From Rhipidocladum racemiflorum (Eukaryota; Streptophyta; Magnoliopsida; Poales; Poaceae): a stretch of 64,000 bases of DNA. The stretch lies in contig CM070585.1 of the NCBI GenBank assembly GCA_036346355.1, positions 2,371,001 to 2,435,000 of the forward strand, read 5' to 3'. Numbering within the stretch: the first letter of the stretch is position 1; every line of letters starts with the position of its first letter. The position numbers and the translations under genes are program-made. The notes beneath the pieces are model-generated. The model saw only the letters and a program-made list of their open reading frames with translations. It was not told where the DNA came from and ran no database searches. Positions 46,440 through 58,730 of the stretch are shown here, piece by piece.

Positions 46440-47578
46440 AAATGGTCGAGGGTCTCTTATACCGCAAAGGCGCGCTTGGCGTCCTCTCCAAGTGCATCAC
46501 CCAAGAGGAAGGCAAATATCTCCTCAAGGATATCCATGACGGGATGTGTGGAGCTCACTCGTCCTTTAGGACCTTGGTGAGCAAAGCCTTCCGATTGGGT
46601 TACTATTGGCCGACGGCCACTGGCCGACGCAGCGCTCAATAGTAACCTCCTGCCGATCTTGCCGATTCCATGCTCGGAAGGTCCATCACCAAGCATACGC
46701 GCTCTGAGACCATACCGCTAACCTGGCCGTTCTCGGTTTGGGGCATCGACATACTCGGTCCATTTCCAGGAAGGAGGGGTTGTAAATACACATTAAATGC
46801 AATCGACACCTTCACTAAATGGATCGAGGCCGAGCCTATATCAACCATCTCGGCACAGCGGCTAAAAGGTTCTTCCGCAATAATGTAGTAACCCGCTTTG
46901 GCGTTAAAGTCGCCTCATTACCGACAACGGCACTCGGTTCCACGAGCGAGGTGTTTGAGGCTTATTGCGAGGAGGTCGGGACCAAGATATGCTTCGCATC
47001 TGCGGGCCCACCCACAGAGCAATGGGGCGGCCGAGCGTGCGAGCAGGCGGTCGTCAAGGAATCAAGAAGAGAGTTTTCAAGAGCCTCGATCGGCATGGTC
47101 AGGCCTGGTGGACGAAGCTACCCCCGTCCTCTTGTCGATCCGCACCACGACGAGCCGAGCCATGGGGAGACCCCTTCAGCTCGTATATGGCGCGGAAGCT
47201 GTCCTACCCGCCGAGGTTGTCCTAGGATCCCCGAGGGTGAACCTGGCCGATAACATCGACGCAGAAGGCGAACGCCTTCTTGACCTCGACCTTGCGGAGG
47301 CAACTCGTGAACGGGCTCTGTTGCGATCCGCGGTTTACCTGCAAGCTCTTCGCAGGCACGCCGCTAAATCGGTACGACCAAGGACCTTACACGTCGGCGA
47401 TCTCGTTCTGCGACGGGTCCAAGACCTGTCAAAAGCCAACAAGCTAACGCCAAGATGGGAAGGTCCTTACACGGTCGTCTCAACAACACGCCCGGGGGCT
47501 GTCCGCCTTGCAATGGAAGATGGTCGGGAACTAGCTAGTACTTGGAACATTGACCAACTGCGTAAGTTCCATGTCTAA
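46440..47578 (+). pseudogene. R3 integrase (broken)
   Basis: The HHCC zinc region lies in 46442-46700 (DIHDGMCGAHSSFRTLVSKA and a CRSCRFHAR-like remnant in another frame). The catalytic core starts at WGIDILGPFPGRRG (about 46740). The second Asp block is disrupted near 46915-46935. The C-terminal part, in frame to the stop at 47576-47578, has LVYGAEAVLPAEV, LHVGDLVLRR, PRWEGPYTV and WNIDQLRKFHV, the usual Tat integrase end. Confidence 0.82.
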
Positions 47579-48196
47579 CCTCGCCCGTTTTTCACCTCTT
47601 TAATAAACTTTATCACCTTACCCTCCCATTCTCTCTCTCCCTCTCTTTCCCCATTCTACGATTAAGCCCGACCTAGACAAAGTGTCAGGGGCAAGTCGGT
47701 CGTTGGGGCAAAACACCGTACGACAAAAGCTCGACCTCGAGGGCCTCCTTCCTCGTAAGACGACCATCTTTTTTCGCGGTAGACCTCCACCGCAAGTAAA
47801 GATTCGCACAGGACACCCTTCTGAGCGGTTCCGAGCTCAGGTCGGCGGTCTTGTGGCGCCAACGTACCGTAACCCTAAGGGCCACACGGTCCCCGCAGAA
47901 TTCTACTCCGCCAACGAAGTCGTGCTCGCAGTTTACGCCCACGACCTCCGTTGGCGGCGGGGGGCTATAGAGGTACCATGTGGCCACGACCTCGGCCTCG
48001 TGCAACTTTCGCGCAAAATGGTCACCTCGACCTCGTGCTACTTTCGAGCGAGATAGTCATTTCCTCGTACGATTAACCACTAAGTCGCGTAAGACCGCGG
48101 CACGAAACAAATCGTTGTCATCTCGGGGAAAAACAAAAAACGTCCATTTAAACCAACTCATTCTATATTCAACTGGATAGTTTCTCCCTAAGTTTT
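47579..48196. other. R3 spacer between integrase and antisense region
   Basis: Non-coding. CT-rich at 47625-47655. Open frames over it have no family resemblance. Confidence 0.45.
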
Positions 48197-51100
48197 TTAC
48201 AGGTAAAAGACAGGAAAAAGAAAATTACAGGAGCCCGGCACGGTTCTCGTCCTGCAAAGCGACGAGCTCGTCCCGCACCGAGTCAAGCTCGGACTCAAGG
48301 TCGAGCACACGCCGGCGAGCTTCCCGACCTTCGCTCGCCGCTTGTCGAAGTCGCCTGGACTCCTCCCGTTCTTTGGTCGATTGTCCTTTCTAAGACTTCG
48401 GGCGGCGTCGCGCAAGGTCGCCACCGTGGCTTCAAGGCCCGACCTTGCACCGCTCGCTCGGCCGAGGCGCTCCTGAGCTCGCGCCGCGGACTCCTCCACC
48501 TTCCGCCGGATCTCGGCCTCGGAAGATGTCGGCTCGGCAACCCGGCGCTCGAGCTCGCAATCTTGGCGTCTGCTCGGCTTGGTGCTTAGCGACAACTTCA
48601 ACGGCGACGCGGTCGCGGCATGGAAGTCCTTCATGGTGGACTCCAGCACCTGCGCAACAAGGCGTTTTCAGGTCGTAATCGAAACTCTCGGTAAAAGTAC
48701 ATAAGTCAGGAGTACTTACCCAAAAAAGTCGGGTCTCCAGCCCCTGATGGAACAACTCGGCGGGGTCCTCCACCTCGCTCTGGGCAGGTAAGGGATCCCC
48801 CGCCTTAGTCCCTTCTCCTTGATCGGGCTCGGAGGCTTGAGCCCGAGCTCCCGCCCCCAGGCGATGGACTTTTGCCCTGGGGGCGACCTCCGCCTCTGGA
48901 GAGGGACGGCCTCAAGAGCAAGGATTACCTCCGCTCTTCTTCCTCCCAGCGGTTGCGCCGGGGCTCCGCCTCCTCGATCAGGGGCTCCACCACTTCGGCG
49001 TCCACGGCCATGGGAGCAACCGGACACGGTAGGTATCCGGCCCTTGGCGCAGCAGCATCCCGAGTGCGGAATCAGCAGGGCAAGGTCGGCCAGGGAGGTC
49101 GGTCTCGGCTGAGCAGCCTCGGTGCCGGCAGATCCCCTCACTTTGGAAGCTGCCCCCGGCCACCTACGATGGCCGGGCTTGTCTCCCGACCAGCGGGGTA
49201 GCGGCTCTTCCTCGTCAGACGAGCCCCACCAGATTAAGGTCCCCGACGCCGGGCGGCGCTGGGACGGCGTGATGTCATGAACCCGGGAGACCTCGGCGAT
49301 CTCTGAAGAGTCGCGGCGATGATGTCGGCTGCACGGAAGAATCCTCGCGGGGAGTCTCAGCGGCCTGCTCATCACCGTCAGACTCCACGACTATGATGTG
49401 GGGGATGCCCTCCGCTGCGGCCCGGGCATCGGCGGCGCGATCTTCCTCCGTGCCTCCTCTTCAAGAGACACGACCTCCGGGTCCCGGGGCTCATGACAAC
49501 AGGCTCCCCACCTCGGCGTCGTCACCGCGGCAGTGGGGCTGGCCTCATGACCTCGGCTCCCCTTCCGGCCTCGTCGCCACCGGCAGTGGGGCTGGGCCTC
49601 ATGACCTCGGCTCCACCTCGGCTCCGTCGCCCATGACGACCTCGGCGGCCGGGCTAGCTCCTCTCTAGCACGAAGTCAAGAATATCGTCGACCATCGCCG
49701 AAATCCCATAACTCCGCACTAACCGCCACACCCACTATAGGCGATGTGGGGTTAGAATGGTGCTTGGGAGGAAAAAGACAAACAAGAAGAGAGCAGAGGA
49801 TCGACCTTGCGCGGCGTCCGCTTCTTGAGCTCGGCGCGGGCGAGGGCGGCCATGTCCTTGTAGCGCCTTGTCGGCCCTGGCGGCCGCAGGTCGACCTCCT
49901 CAAGCCGACCTCGGAGGCGATCGGCGTTAGGCGCGATTGGCGTGGCGAGGCGACCTCTGGGACCTCGGGACCAAGGGGCGAGTCGGCTCGTCCTTCTCCT
50001 CCTCGCGGTCCCCGAGGCCGGGCTCGAGCTCACCGCGCAAGCTCCGCTGAAGAACGCGATCTGCCCTCGGCTCAACCTTCCATGATTTGGGCCGGCGCGG
50101 CTGCGGCCTCTTTCTTCGCCCGCGCAGCAAGCTGGCGCAAACGAGCCATTAGCTCGGGATTGTTTCGGGTGTACTCGTCCATCCACAATCTCGATTCACT
50201 CACCTCCTGCCGGTCGCATACTCCAAGTGTTGGCGGGGTGAGTGGTCGTCGAGGGCGCTGCGTGTCTTGCTGGGCGAGGGCAGCGTGGCCGACGGAGATC
50301 GGCGGCGCTTGCGACCGCTTTGTCCCTTGGTCTTACGACCCCGTCCGTGGTGGGATCCCAGGTGGGACACAGCGACCTCGAGGCAACCTTCTCCTGTTGA
50401 AAAGAGAAAGACTCAAATGAGGTCGGGAGGCCCCGTGGCTGTCCGGACAAGGGCCTCGGAAAAAGTCGAATCGAAACTTACCGCCTCTGTCAGGTTAAGG
50501 GCGTTGTTCGGGATCTGGCGGCCCTCGATGATTTCCTTGCCTTTCGAGTGCCGAACATCTCGGACACCCTCGCATCCACCTGATCCTCTGCCGGAGCTGC
50601 ATACCAAACAAGGGAGAGGTCGTGAGAAGGGCATCCTCTGCTCGGAAAAGAAGATCGAGCGGCGGCATACCTGGCGTGATTCCCGGGCGATGTCCTGCCA
50701 CCCTCGACCTTGAAGAAGGGATGCTCCCTCCTCCTAAGGGGCGATATCCGGTTCCTGGCGTAGTCCCGGTAACGTCGGCGGTCGGCCCAGGCACGTGAGC
50801 TCGTTGATCGTCATGAGGATCTTCTCCTCCTCGGGCTCCACGGGCGGTCGGGGTGTCTCGGCAGCGCGACCTCGGCACCAGAGTAGGAAAGCGTGCCGCC
50901 TCCGCTTTCCTCAAGTAGAACCATGAGTCGGCCCAACCCGACACCGAGTCCTTGGCGTGAAGCTCGGGTACTCGTATGGTCGGGTAGGGCGCGGAAATAA
51001 GCGGCCCGACTGCGAAGGCGTCTTAGGTGCGAGAAAGGGTGTAGAAGTGGAAGAAGAGGCGGGAGTGGGCTCGGCGCCCACGAACCCTTCGCAGAGATGG

Positions 51101-51360
51101 GTAAAGATGGCCATGATGAGAACAGAGTTGGGGTGGAGGTGAAGCGATCTCGCACTCGCAGGAGGCGAGTGCGGCCTCGACGAACTCACTTTCGAGCGTC
51201 TGAGCCCGTTTATGGCGTAGAGCTCGGTGGAGACGATCTCCTCCTCCTCATTGCGGGCTCTCTTCGTCGCCAGGGCTCTCCATGTACCGGCGTCGAGGTA
51301 CTTCGCCTCGCTCGAGGGTCTCGACTGCGCTGTCGAGCTTGCCGACGCCGAACCGCCATG
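48197..51360 (-). pseudogene. R3 antisense gene with PF04195-like 'gypsy-type transposon' domain (broken)
   Basis: Read from an ATG near 51360. The segment ending at 50911 contains EEEEIVSTELYAINGLR and LHPNSVLIMAIFTHLCEGF, the LHPNSI...HLCE block that I know from the plant 'putative gypsy type transposon' domain (PF04195). Farther along (50186-48197) the reading is Ala/Glu/Arg-rich with helix-forming, coiled-coil-like stretches (around 48560-48300). Several frame changes exist, and the segments may also be split by introns. The protein's job is unknown. Such antisense genes are recurrent in Tat elements of grasses. Confidence 0.6.
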
Positions 51361-51811
51361 AGGATGAGGAAGATGATCAAGGAGAATGATGAGCACCGAA
51401 GCGGAGGAGTGTGAGACACAATGATCGCAATACGGCCAAGTGAGTCTAAGGGTTTTCTCTTGAGTGTTTAAAAAACTCCTCCAGAGATGAGGAAGCCCTA
51501 GAGGCACAGAGGGCGATTGAGGCGTTCGCCATCCGGAAAAGCGACACGTGGGCACGCAAATCGAAACCGGCCCGGAAAAGACGGTTCCCAGGAAGGACAG
51601 ATTCGAGGCTTCTAGGAGAAGGAACCGCGAAGAAGGGCCCACTTCTAGCTCGAAGCGCGACGAGCCGGGGAACAAGCTCGTTCGAAGGAGGTTAATAGCT
51701 CGTTGGTCGCGGCGGATGTCCGCCGCGCAAAACCGACATGCTCGTAGAAGCAGTAGGCCCAAGGGGAAGGCCTTCCTTAGACCTTTTCCCACTTGAACCT
51801 CGGGGCTAGGC

Positions 51812-52482
51812 TGTCGGGGTCGGGTAATTTCCATAAATTACCTCGGATGCCACCAACGACCAAGCTCGCTCCGCCCGAGCCACCAGGAGGTCGTTACCCT
51901 GGGTTGTCTAAATCGAGCTTGGAAGGCTACGCATTAGGCGATTCGAGCTCGGGCTCGGGTGGGACCGAGAATGCCACGTACTCGATCGATTCCGAGCTCG
52001 AGCTCGGGTAAGATGTCCAAGCTTCGGTGCGGTCATCGGCCCGACCTTACGAGGTCTCGGGTCGGTAGGAATAACCACCCGAGCGTAACTTCCGTTGGCC
52101 CGTTCGTTTCCGTGGGGCGTGGCGGAAAGATAGGATCCACGGTTGCCACGTTTGGGCGAGGTCCGAACGTGCGGGTAGTGGGGTCATGGAGTTCGATCCT
52201 TTGTAAGCTATAAAAGGGTCCCCATCGTGAGGGGGACACATAACAACAACTTGATAGCAGCACCGCATCGTAAAACTCAGACACATTGCAAGAGTAAACG
52301 AGAGCTGGAGTAGGGCTGTTATCTCTTTCTCGAGAGGCCCGAACCAGGGTAAACTGCTGTGTCCACATTCGTTGGAATCTGGTGAGCCATTCTTCGAGTA
52401 ATCCCTCACGTAAGAAGGGGTCACAGTTGGTCCCTCCACCAACAAGTAAGCTCGGCGGGGGCCTGTTCCCCAATCGTCGACA
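51812..52482 (+). repeat. R3 3' LTR
   Basis: TGTCGGGGTCGGGTAATTTC to CAATCGTCGACA, 671 bp. A purine-containing CTCGGGGCTAGGC lies just upstream, where the polypurine tract should be. TATAAAA is at 52209-52215. It ends next to the CAAAT target copy. Confidence 0.93.
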
Positions 52483-52487
52483 CAAAT

Positions 52488-52819
52488 AAAGCGCAAATCA
52501 AGGACGGCGGATCGCGGTTATGAATACGTAGCGCGATCCCAGGAGGTAGTTACCTTCTTTGTATCTCTAGTCGTAGTATTTAAACCCCCCTGAAGATCTG
52601 TAACAGGGGAGGGATCCCAAGATAGAACTCAATACACTGGAGTAGGGCCATTATCTCGGCGGTGAGAGGCCCGAACCAGGATAAACACCGAGTCCCCCCT
52701 TTTCTTTTCTCCCGACCTCGGCATCGCTCGAACGACCTCCTTGGCCCGCACGACGGGGCTCTGTTGATCCCCCATTCAACAAGTAAGCTCGACGGGAGCC
52801 CGTTCTCCAATCGTCGACA
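52488..52819 (+). repeat. R4 5' LTR, second part
   Basis: Resumes at AAAGCGCAAATCAAGGACGG after the second CAAAT and ends CAATCGTCGACA. Together with 40734-41035 it makes a 634-bp LTR. Confidence 0.92.
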
Positions 52820-52859
52820 GCTGGCGCCGTCCGTGGGGACGACAGCTTGATTCCCGTGC

Positions 52860-54790
52860 AGATCAAGATCCTCGAAGATGCCAAACTCGGGAGACACTCG
52901 GGAACTTTGCGTTTTTGACCACGTTGAAGATGACGACATGTACTACGCCGGCGACGGTGTGGCCAATGTGACCGATCCTATCGGTCACATTGAGTCTGGG
53001 AGCCCTTCCCCGGACACGGGAATGTGAGGACAAGACCTCCATTCCCCAGACATTACCCTCGGGGACCCCGAGGATGACTGCGACGGGCTCTACGATGGCC
53101 TGGACATACCGGATGACCTAGAGCTCGAACGAGAGACTGCATCTCAAGGGGATACAATGATGTCCCCGTCGCTTTCATCCCGCTCTCGTCAAGTCAACAT
53201 GGCCGGGAGCCGTGCCGAGCCCGGGGAAGGGTCCTCGAGGCCGCTAAGCGCGACCACTACGAGGCGGCCAGACTCCACCTAGGCGTCTTTAGGAAAGACC
53301 CTCGCGAGCATTCGCCGCCGAGGCGAGGAGGCGCTTCGAAAGGAGCTCTCGCGGGTACCGAACTCCCGATCACGCCCCGGAGCGCCGTCGAAGCTCACCG
53401 CCGCCAATTCACCAGAAACGGGAACGACTACAGGCCTTGGCGGCGGTCGTGCGTGACTCTTGTGATTTCCCGAGCAAGTGGACATAGAGGCCGTAGGCAA
53501 GGTCGTGGCCGAAGATCTGGAGAGGGTTGCCGCCGAACTAAAGGTCTCGGATCCTCCCTGTGATCGGGATGCCCGGAGTGTTTCCCGGGACCATCGCAAA
53601 CGCTCCCCCATGCGCTCGCACAAAGGTGAATCTCGGAGCCATGCTCGGAGATCGCCCCAGACCGCTAACCTGATCCGGGAAAAGCCGGAGCAGTTCGAGC
53701 AACCTCAGGCGACACCCCTATGATCGCCGGACATTTAGCGCTCTGAGCGGCTCCACGACCAAGCGGTCGTCGGCGACCGTCGCATGAGGTCTTCTCTCGA
53801 CTCGGCCAAGCCGGGCGTTGGGTGGAAGACCCGCGTGGAGGCCGCTACGACCGAGGGTTTCACCGCGAAACCCCGAGCTTCGGTTGCCAGGCCTTCACGA
53901 GCTCCCTCCGGAATGTCGCATGGCCGAACAGATTCAAGCCCGACCACATCGAAAGATTCAACGGGACCCAGAACCCGGACGAATTTCTCTCAATATATAC
54001 TACCGCCATCCTCGCCGCCGGAGGTGATGAGGGGGTGATGGCGAATTATCTGCCGACGGTTCTGGACGGAGCCGCTCGTACGTGGCTCTTCAATCAGAAG
54101 GAAGGATCCATACGATCCTGGGGCAGCTCAGCGCCGCGCTCCGAGCAAATTTCGGAGCTATTACATCCGGGAAAGGAGCGCGACCTGGAAGCGCTTGATA
54201 CTGAGCAGATGGGGAAACCTGCGGCAGTTCGTCAAAGGTTCATTCAGTCCGAAACTTCGATCCGAACATATCGGACGAGGCCGTCGTCCGAGCTTTCAAG
54301 TTCGGGTGCAGGACGTGCGCTTCACGCGGGACACAGAGATCCACCCGGATCGACGGCGAACGAGCTCTTCCGAATGGCCGATCGATACGCCAACGCAGAT
54401 GAAGCCGTCAATGGAAGAAAATGCTTTGGATGAAGGGAAGCTGCCGCCTCGGCTGGCCTAGAGACCTCGGCCGACAAAAAGGGCTCGAATTACGTGGACA
54501 AGAAGATCAAGAAGAAGAAGAAAAAGCAACCCTCGCCCGACCATGGTTGCCGCGGTGGAACAACAACCCCGAAAGCAACCCGGTAGCGGCCGGGGTTTAA
54601 CGCTCGAGGAAGAGGACAACGCACAGGCCTCGAACGAGGCGACCAAGCGAACCAGCAGGCGACCTCTGTCCGCTTCACCAGCGCACAGCACGACCTCTAC
54701 GGAATTGCGAGCGTGGGCCTACCGCTGGAGTAGTTTTACGGCGGGGGTCCCATGCCGACGCTTCAGAGCGAGGCGAAAATGGCAAAGGTA
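52860..54790 (+). pseudogene. R4 gag (broken)
   Basis: The N-terminal part (52870-53760) is acidic, then Arg/Ser-rich in shifting frames. The capsid core is in 53822-54433: FKPDHIERFNGTQNP, EFLSIYTTAILAAGGDEGV, YLPTVLDGAARTWLFNQKEG and ELFRMADRYANADEAV. A lysine-rich tail (54490-54530) and a Gly/Arg-rich end follow. Frame changes near 54120, 54340 and 54420 break it. Confidence 0.8.
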
Positions 54791-54799
54791 AACAGCCCG

Positions 54800-55600
54800 C
54801 CGAGGAAAGTGAGGATGACATGAAATACCAAGAACCACGTAATCACATATTTGTCATCTTGGGGCTCCTCCGCCTACAAGTCCCGCCGGGACTTAAAAGA
54901 CGCCGCAAGGAAGTGCACCATGTTACCCAGGTAAGCCTCAGGTCTGGCGGTGAAATGGTCCGAGATGTCCTCACCTTCTCCAAGGACGATTGTCCCCTTG
55001 GGATGACCAAACCACAAAGGCTTCCGATGGTCGTGAACCCCACCATCGGCAATACCGTTGTCGGTCGGGTCCTCATAGACTCAGGAGCTCTTTGGACCTT
55101 ATTTCAGCCAAGGTTTTGGACGAGATGCATTCCTCGTTCCAAAATCAAGAGTGTAGCCGTGCCCTTCTTCGGGATAGTCCGGGCACCTTGGTCAAACCTG
55201 CAGGGCAGGTCGTCCTGCCGTGACTTTCGGCCCAAGTAACTTGTAGCGGAGCTAATCACCTTCGAGGTGGTAGACTTCGAGTCGGCCTACAACGCCATCC
55301 TCGGCCGGCCGGCCTTGGCCAAGTTCATGGCCGCCTCGCATCATGCGTATCAGTGCCTGAAGATTCCCGAACCGAACGGAGTTATAACCATCAAAGGGAA
55401 CCACAAGTCCGCACTCAATTGCGACGAAAGAGCGTTGGATATGGTCGGTCAGTTACCCACTCGCGGTCCTGACCAAGAGCCGAAGCATTCCCGGCCTAAA
55501 CTTGCCCTCCAGCCTGGAGGAGAGACCAAGGCTGTTCCGCTCAACGAGTCGGAACCGGCCAAGGTCGTTCATTTGGGATCTTCCTTAGGTCCCAAATAGG
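54800..55600 (+). pseudogene. R4 protease and linker (broken)
   Basis: 54820-55239 begins MKYQEPRNHI and reaches TKPQRLPMVVNPTIGNT and VLIDSGA, where a frame change cuts the active-site loop. The expected continuation (LDLISAKVLDEM) is in the 54990-55223 frame. 55267-55599 is a clean linker: VDFESAYNAILGRPALAKF, ending at a stop after LGPK. R2 and R3 have a stop at the same place, so the stop at 55597-55599 may be a lineage feature separating protease from RT. Confidence 0.78.
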
Positions 55601-56600
55601 AACTCGAGCTCATCGCCTTCCTCCGGGCAAGGTCGGATGTGTTCGCCTGGGAACCATCCGACATGCCCGGGGTCCCAAGGGAGGTGATCGAGCACAGGCT
55701 AGCAGTTCACGACAAAAAACCGGTGAGACGAAACTTAGACGCTTTTCCCGGAAAAGCAGGCAATCATCCGGAGGAACTCGACAAACTCCTAAAAGTGGCT
55801 TCATCGGAGAAGTCGAGCACTCCGAGTGGCTAGCCAATCCGATTCTAGTCGAGGAAAAAAGGAGGCAAGTGGCGCATGCTTGGCGTCGATCACACGCGGA
55901 GTTTGAACGCGGCATGCCCAAAAGACAACTATCCGTTGCCTCGCATAGACCAATTGGTGGGCCGACGGCGAGTCAGAACCATGAGCTTCCTAGACGCCTA
56001 TTCGGGCTATCATCAGATCAGCCTATCACGCGGAGACGAGGAAAAGACTTCCTTCATCATCCCATTCGGTACCTTCTGCTATACGACCATGTCTTTCGAT
56101 CTGAGAAATGCGGGAGCAACCTTTCAGCGCCTCATGCAGAAAACTTTCACAGACCAAGTAGGTCGAAATTTGGAGGTTTATGTCGATGACATAGTTGTCA
56201 AAAGCAAAAGTACTTCGGGTCACGTTGCTGACTTGGAAGAAACTTTCTGTAACCTCAATAAGCATCGAATAAAGCTAAATCCAGAAAAATGCGTGTTCGG
56301 CGTTAAGGCCGGCAAGGTGCTCGGCTACATGGTCGGGCCGCATGACGTTGGGGAAAACCCGAAGAAAATCGAAGCCATTGAGAACATGAGGCCGCCCACA
56401 TGCGTGAAGGAAGTACAAGCTCTGACCGGAAGAATGGCCGCCTTAAGCCGGTTTATCTCCCGGCTGGGGGAGCGAGGGCTACCTTTCTTTAAAGCCCTCC
56501 GCAAGCATGACGGCTTCACATGGACGGAGGAAGCTGATCGCTCGTTCAAAGAGCTAAAACAGTACATCTCCAAGCCGCCCGTCCTCGTCACACCGCGGCC
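55601..56600 (+). pseudogene. R4 reverse transcriptase (nearly intact core)
   Basis: The N-terminal part (55620-55870) carries DMPGVPREVIEHRLAV, then slips frame. From 55876 the frame is clean to 56700: RTMSFLDAYSGYHQIS, FGTFCYTTMSF, AGATFQRLMQKTF, the catalytic YVDD at 56179-56190 followed by IVVKS, then LNPEKCVFGVKAGKVLGYM and GRMAALSRFISRLGERG. Asp replaces the usual Gly in MSFDLRN. Confidence 0.88.
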
Positions 56601-57450
56601 GGGGAAGAATTGCTACTATACCTGGCGGCAACCCATAGCGGTAAGCGCGGTGTTAGCGATGAGAGAGATGGTACCCAGCGTCCTATCTATTACGTCGTGA
56701 AAGTACTTCATGGGCCAAAGGAGCGTTACCCGATGTCCGTAAACTACTATACTCGTTCTTTGATGGCCTCCGTGAAGTTACGCCACTACTTTTAAGCACA
56801 CAAGATCGTGGTGCCAACCAGCCTTCCCACTCAGGAAATCCTAAAAATCGGGGCGCCCGGTGGTCGTATAGCCAAGTGGGCAATGGAGCTCGCCGAGTTC
56901 GATTTGGTGTTCTCGGCCGCACGGCGATAAAATCACAAGTCTTGGCTGATTTCGTGGCGAGAATGGGCGGCTCGGCACCACCGGCCAGCGGAACCAATGA
57001 TTCGAGGAAAACTCCTGGACCTTGTACTTTGATGGATCCCGAGCATCTGGCGCTCGAAGTGGCGTCGTCTTGGTCTCCCGGATGGAGAGCAACTTGATCG
57101 CCATCCAACTACATTTCGCCGCGACCAACAACGCGCGAGTACGAAAGGCCTTTTGGCCGCTTGCCGCATGTAAATCGCTAGGAGTCCAACGGCTCACTGT
57201 GAAGGGCGATTCACAGTTGGTCGCGAACCAGGTCAACAAAGAGTATCAGTGTTCCGATACCTCAATGGCGCTGTACCTGGCCGAAGTGAGGAAGATGGAG
57301 AAATACTTCAAGAATTTCGAAGTAATCTACATCCCCAGGAAGGATAATTCCCTGGCCGACCAAATGTCTAAGATCGGTTCCTCTCAAACCACCGCTCCGG
57401 CGGGGGTGCTTGTCGAGCACATACATAAGCCCTCCATTCCCTCTGAAGAG
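56601..57450 (+). pseudogene. R4 RNase H and archaeal-type RNase H (broken)
   Basis: The first RNase H is split (56600-56950) across frames around YYVVKVLHGPKERYP and SQVLADFVA. The second starts at 57022 in a clean frame: YFDGSRASGARSGVVLVS, IAIQLHFAATNNARV, RLTVKGDSQLVANQVNKEY and EVIYIPRKDNSLADQMSK. These hold the D, D and D acidic positions. The usual E-A-L block is damaged (VRKAFWPLA). Confidence 0.8.
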
Positions 57451-58730
57451 GAGGCACCAGAGACCGGCGGTAGGGTCTCATTCCTCGAGCAAAGTGCAAA
57501 TTGGATGGCGCCATTCATCCAATACCTTGCGCATGGGACATTGCCCGAGGAAGAAGCCGAGCGTTCCCGGCTAACAAGGCGATCTTCTCAGTACAAACTG
57601 ATCGAAGGCGACCTATACCGGAAAGGCGCATTAGGAATCCTTTCCAGATGCGTCTCTCAGGAGGAAGGCTAGTACCTTCTTCGTGATATCCACGAAGGAA
57701 TGTGCGGAGCTCACTCATCTTTCAGAATGCTTGTGAGCAAGGCCTTCCGATTGGGTTACTACTGGCCTACGGCCTTGACGGACGCACGGTCAATCGTAAC
57801 GACCTGCCGAGCATGCCAGTTCCATGCTCGCAAATCCCGTCAACCAGCATACGCCCTGCAAACCATACCGCTTTCGTGGCCATTCTCGACCTGGGGGCTC
57901 GACGTCCTTGGACCCTTTCCTGGGTCGAAAGGCTGCAAGTATTTGCTCGTGGCCATCGACACTTTCACTAAGTGGATAGAGGCCGAGCCGTCTCGACCAT
58001 CTCGGCCCGAGCGGCCAAAAGATTCCTCCGGCAATGTGGTAACTCGGTTCGGGATACCCAACCGACTTATCACGGTTTCGCGGGACCAGATTCACCCGGC
58101 TTGTTCCAAAGTTACTGCGAGGAGGTCGGGACCAAGGTCTGCTTTCGCTTCGTGGCACATCCACGAGTAACGGAGCGGCCGAGCGAGCAAATAAGCGATT
58201 AGTTCAGGGCATAAAAGAGGGTCTTCCAAAGCCTCGGCCAACACAGGCGGCGGTGGGTGGATGAGCTTCCCGCCGTTCTTTGGTGCATGCGCATCACGAC
58301 GAAGTCGGGCCACAAAGCGGTAAACGCCTTTCCAACTTCGTCTACGATGCGGAGGCCGTTTTGCTGCCGAAATTGTGCTAAGTTCCCCAAGGGTGCAGGT
58401 GGTCGATTCTATCGACCAGGAGGTTGAACGCCTCCTCGACCTAGACCTCGTCGGCGACACGTGAGCAGGCGTTGCTACGGTCTGCGATTTACCTACAAGC
58501 TCTCCGTGAGGCACGCGGCCAAGTCGATCAGGCCAAGGTCCTGCAAGTTGGTGATATGGTCTTCACGAAGACTTCAAGACTGTCGAAGGCCAATAAGTGA
58601 CCCGAGATGGGAGGGACCCTCTGTGATCGTGTCCACAGCACGCCCGGGGGCTGTCCGCCTCGCGATGGAAGACGGTTGGGAGCTCGCCAGCACCTGGAAC
58701 ATTGATCAACTGCGTAAATTCTACGTTTAG
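57451..58730 (+). pseudogene. R4 integrase (broken)
   Basis: After a TAG at 57670-57672 the 57700-58170 frame has the zinc region (MCGAHSSFRMLVSKAFRLG, then CRACQFHAR) and the start of the core (WGLDVLGPFPGSKG, DTFTKWIEAEP). The second catalytic block is disrupted near 58080. The rest is in several frames. The C-terminal end at 58461-58730 contains the PRWEGPSVIV block and ends WNIDQLRKFYV, matching R3. Confidence 0.8.

Larger units (their letters stand above)
41036..52482 (+). mobile_element. R3: full-length Tat-lineage Ty3/gypsy element nested in the R4 LTR
   Basis: It is flanked by CAAAT at 41031-41035 and 52483-52487. The 3' LTR of R4 has the uninterrupted site (TTCAAATAAAGCGC near 63740). 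The whole is 11,447 bp. LTRs lie at 41036-41713 and 51812-52482, with a TGGCGCC primer-binding-like site at 41718. All gag-pol domains are present but cut by many one-base frame changes. A 4-kb antisense coding region lies between integrase and the 3' LTR. Confidence 0.95.

Noticed and set aside
47682..50713. Plus-strand frames over the antisense region of R3
   Set aside because: They are complements of the Ala/Glu/Arg-rich minus-strand reading and match no retroelement domain.
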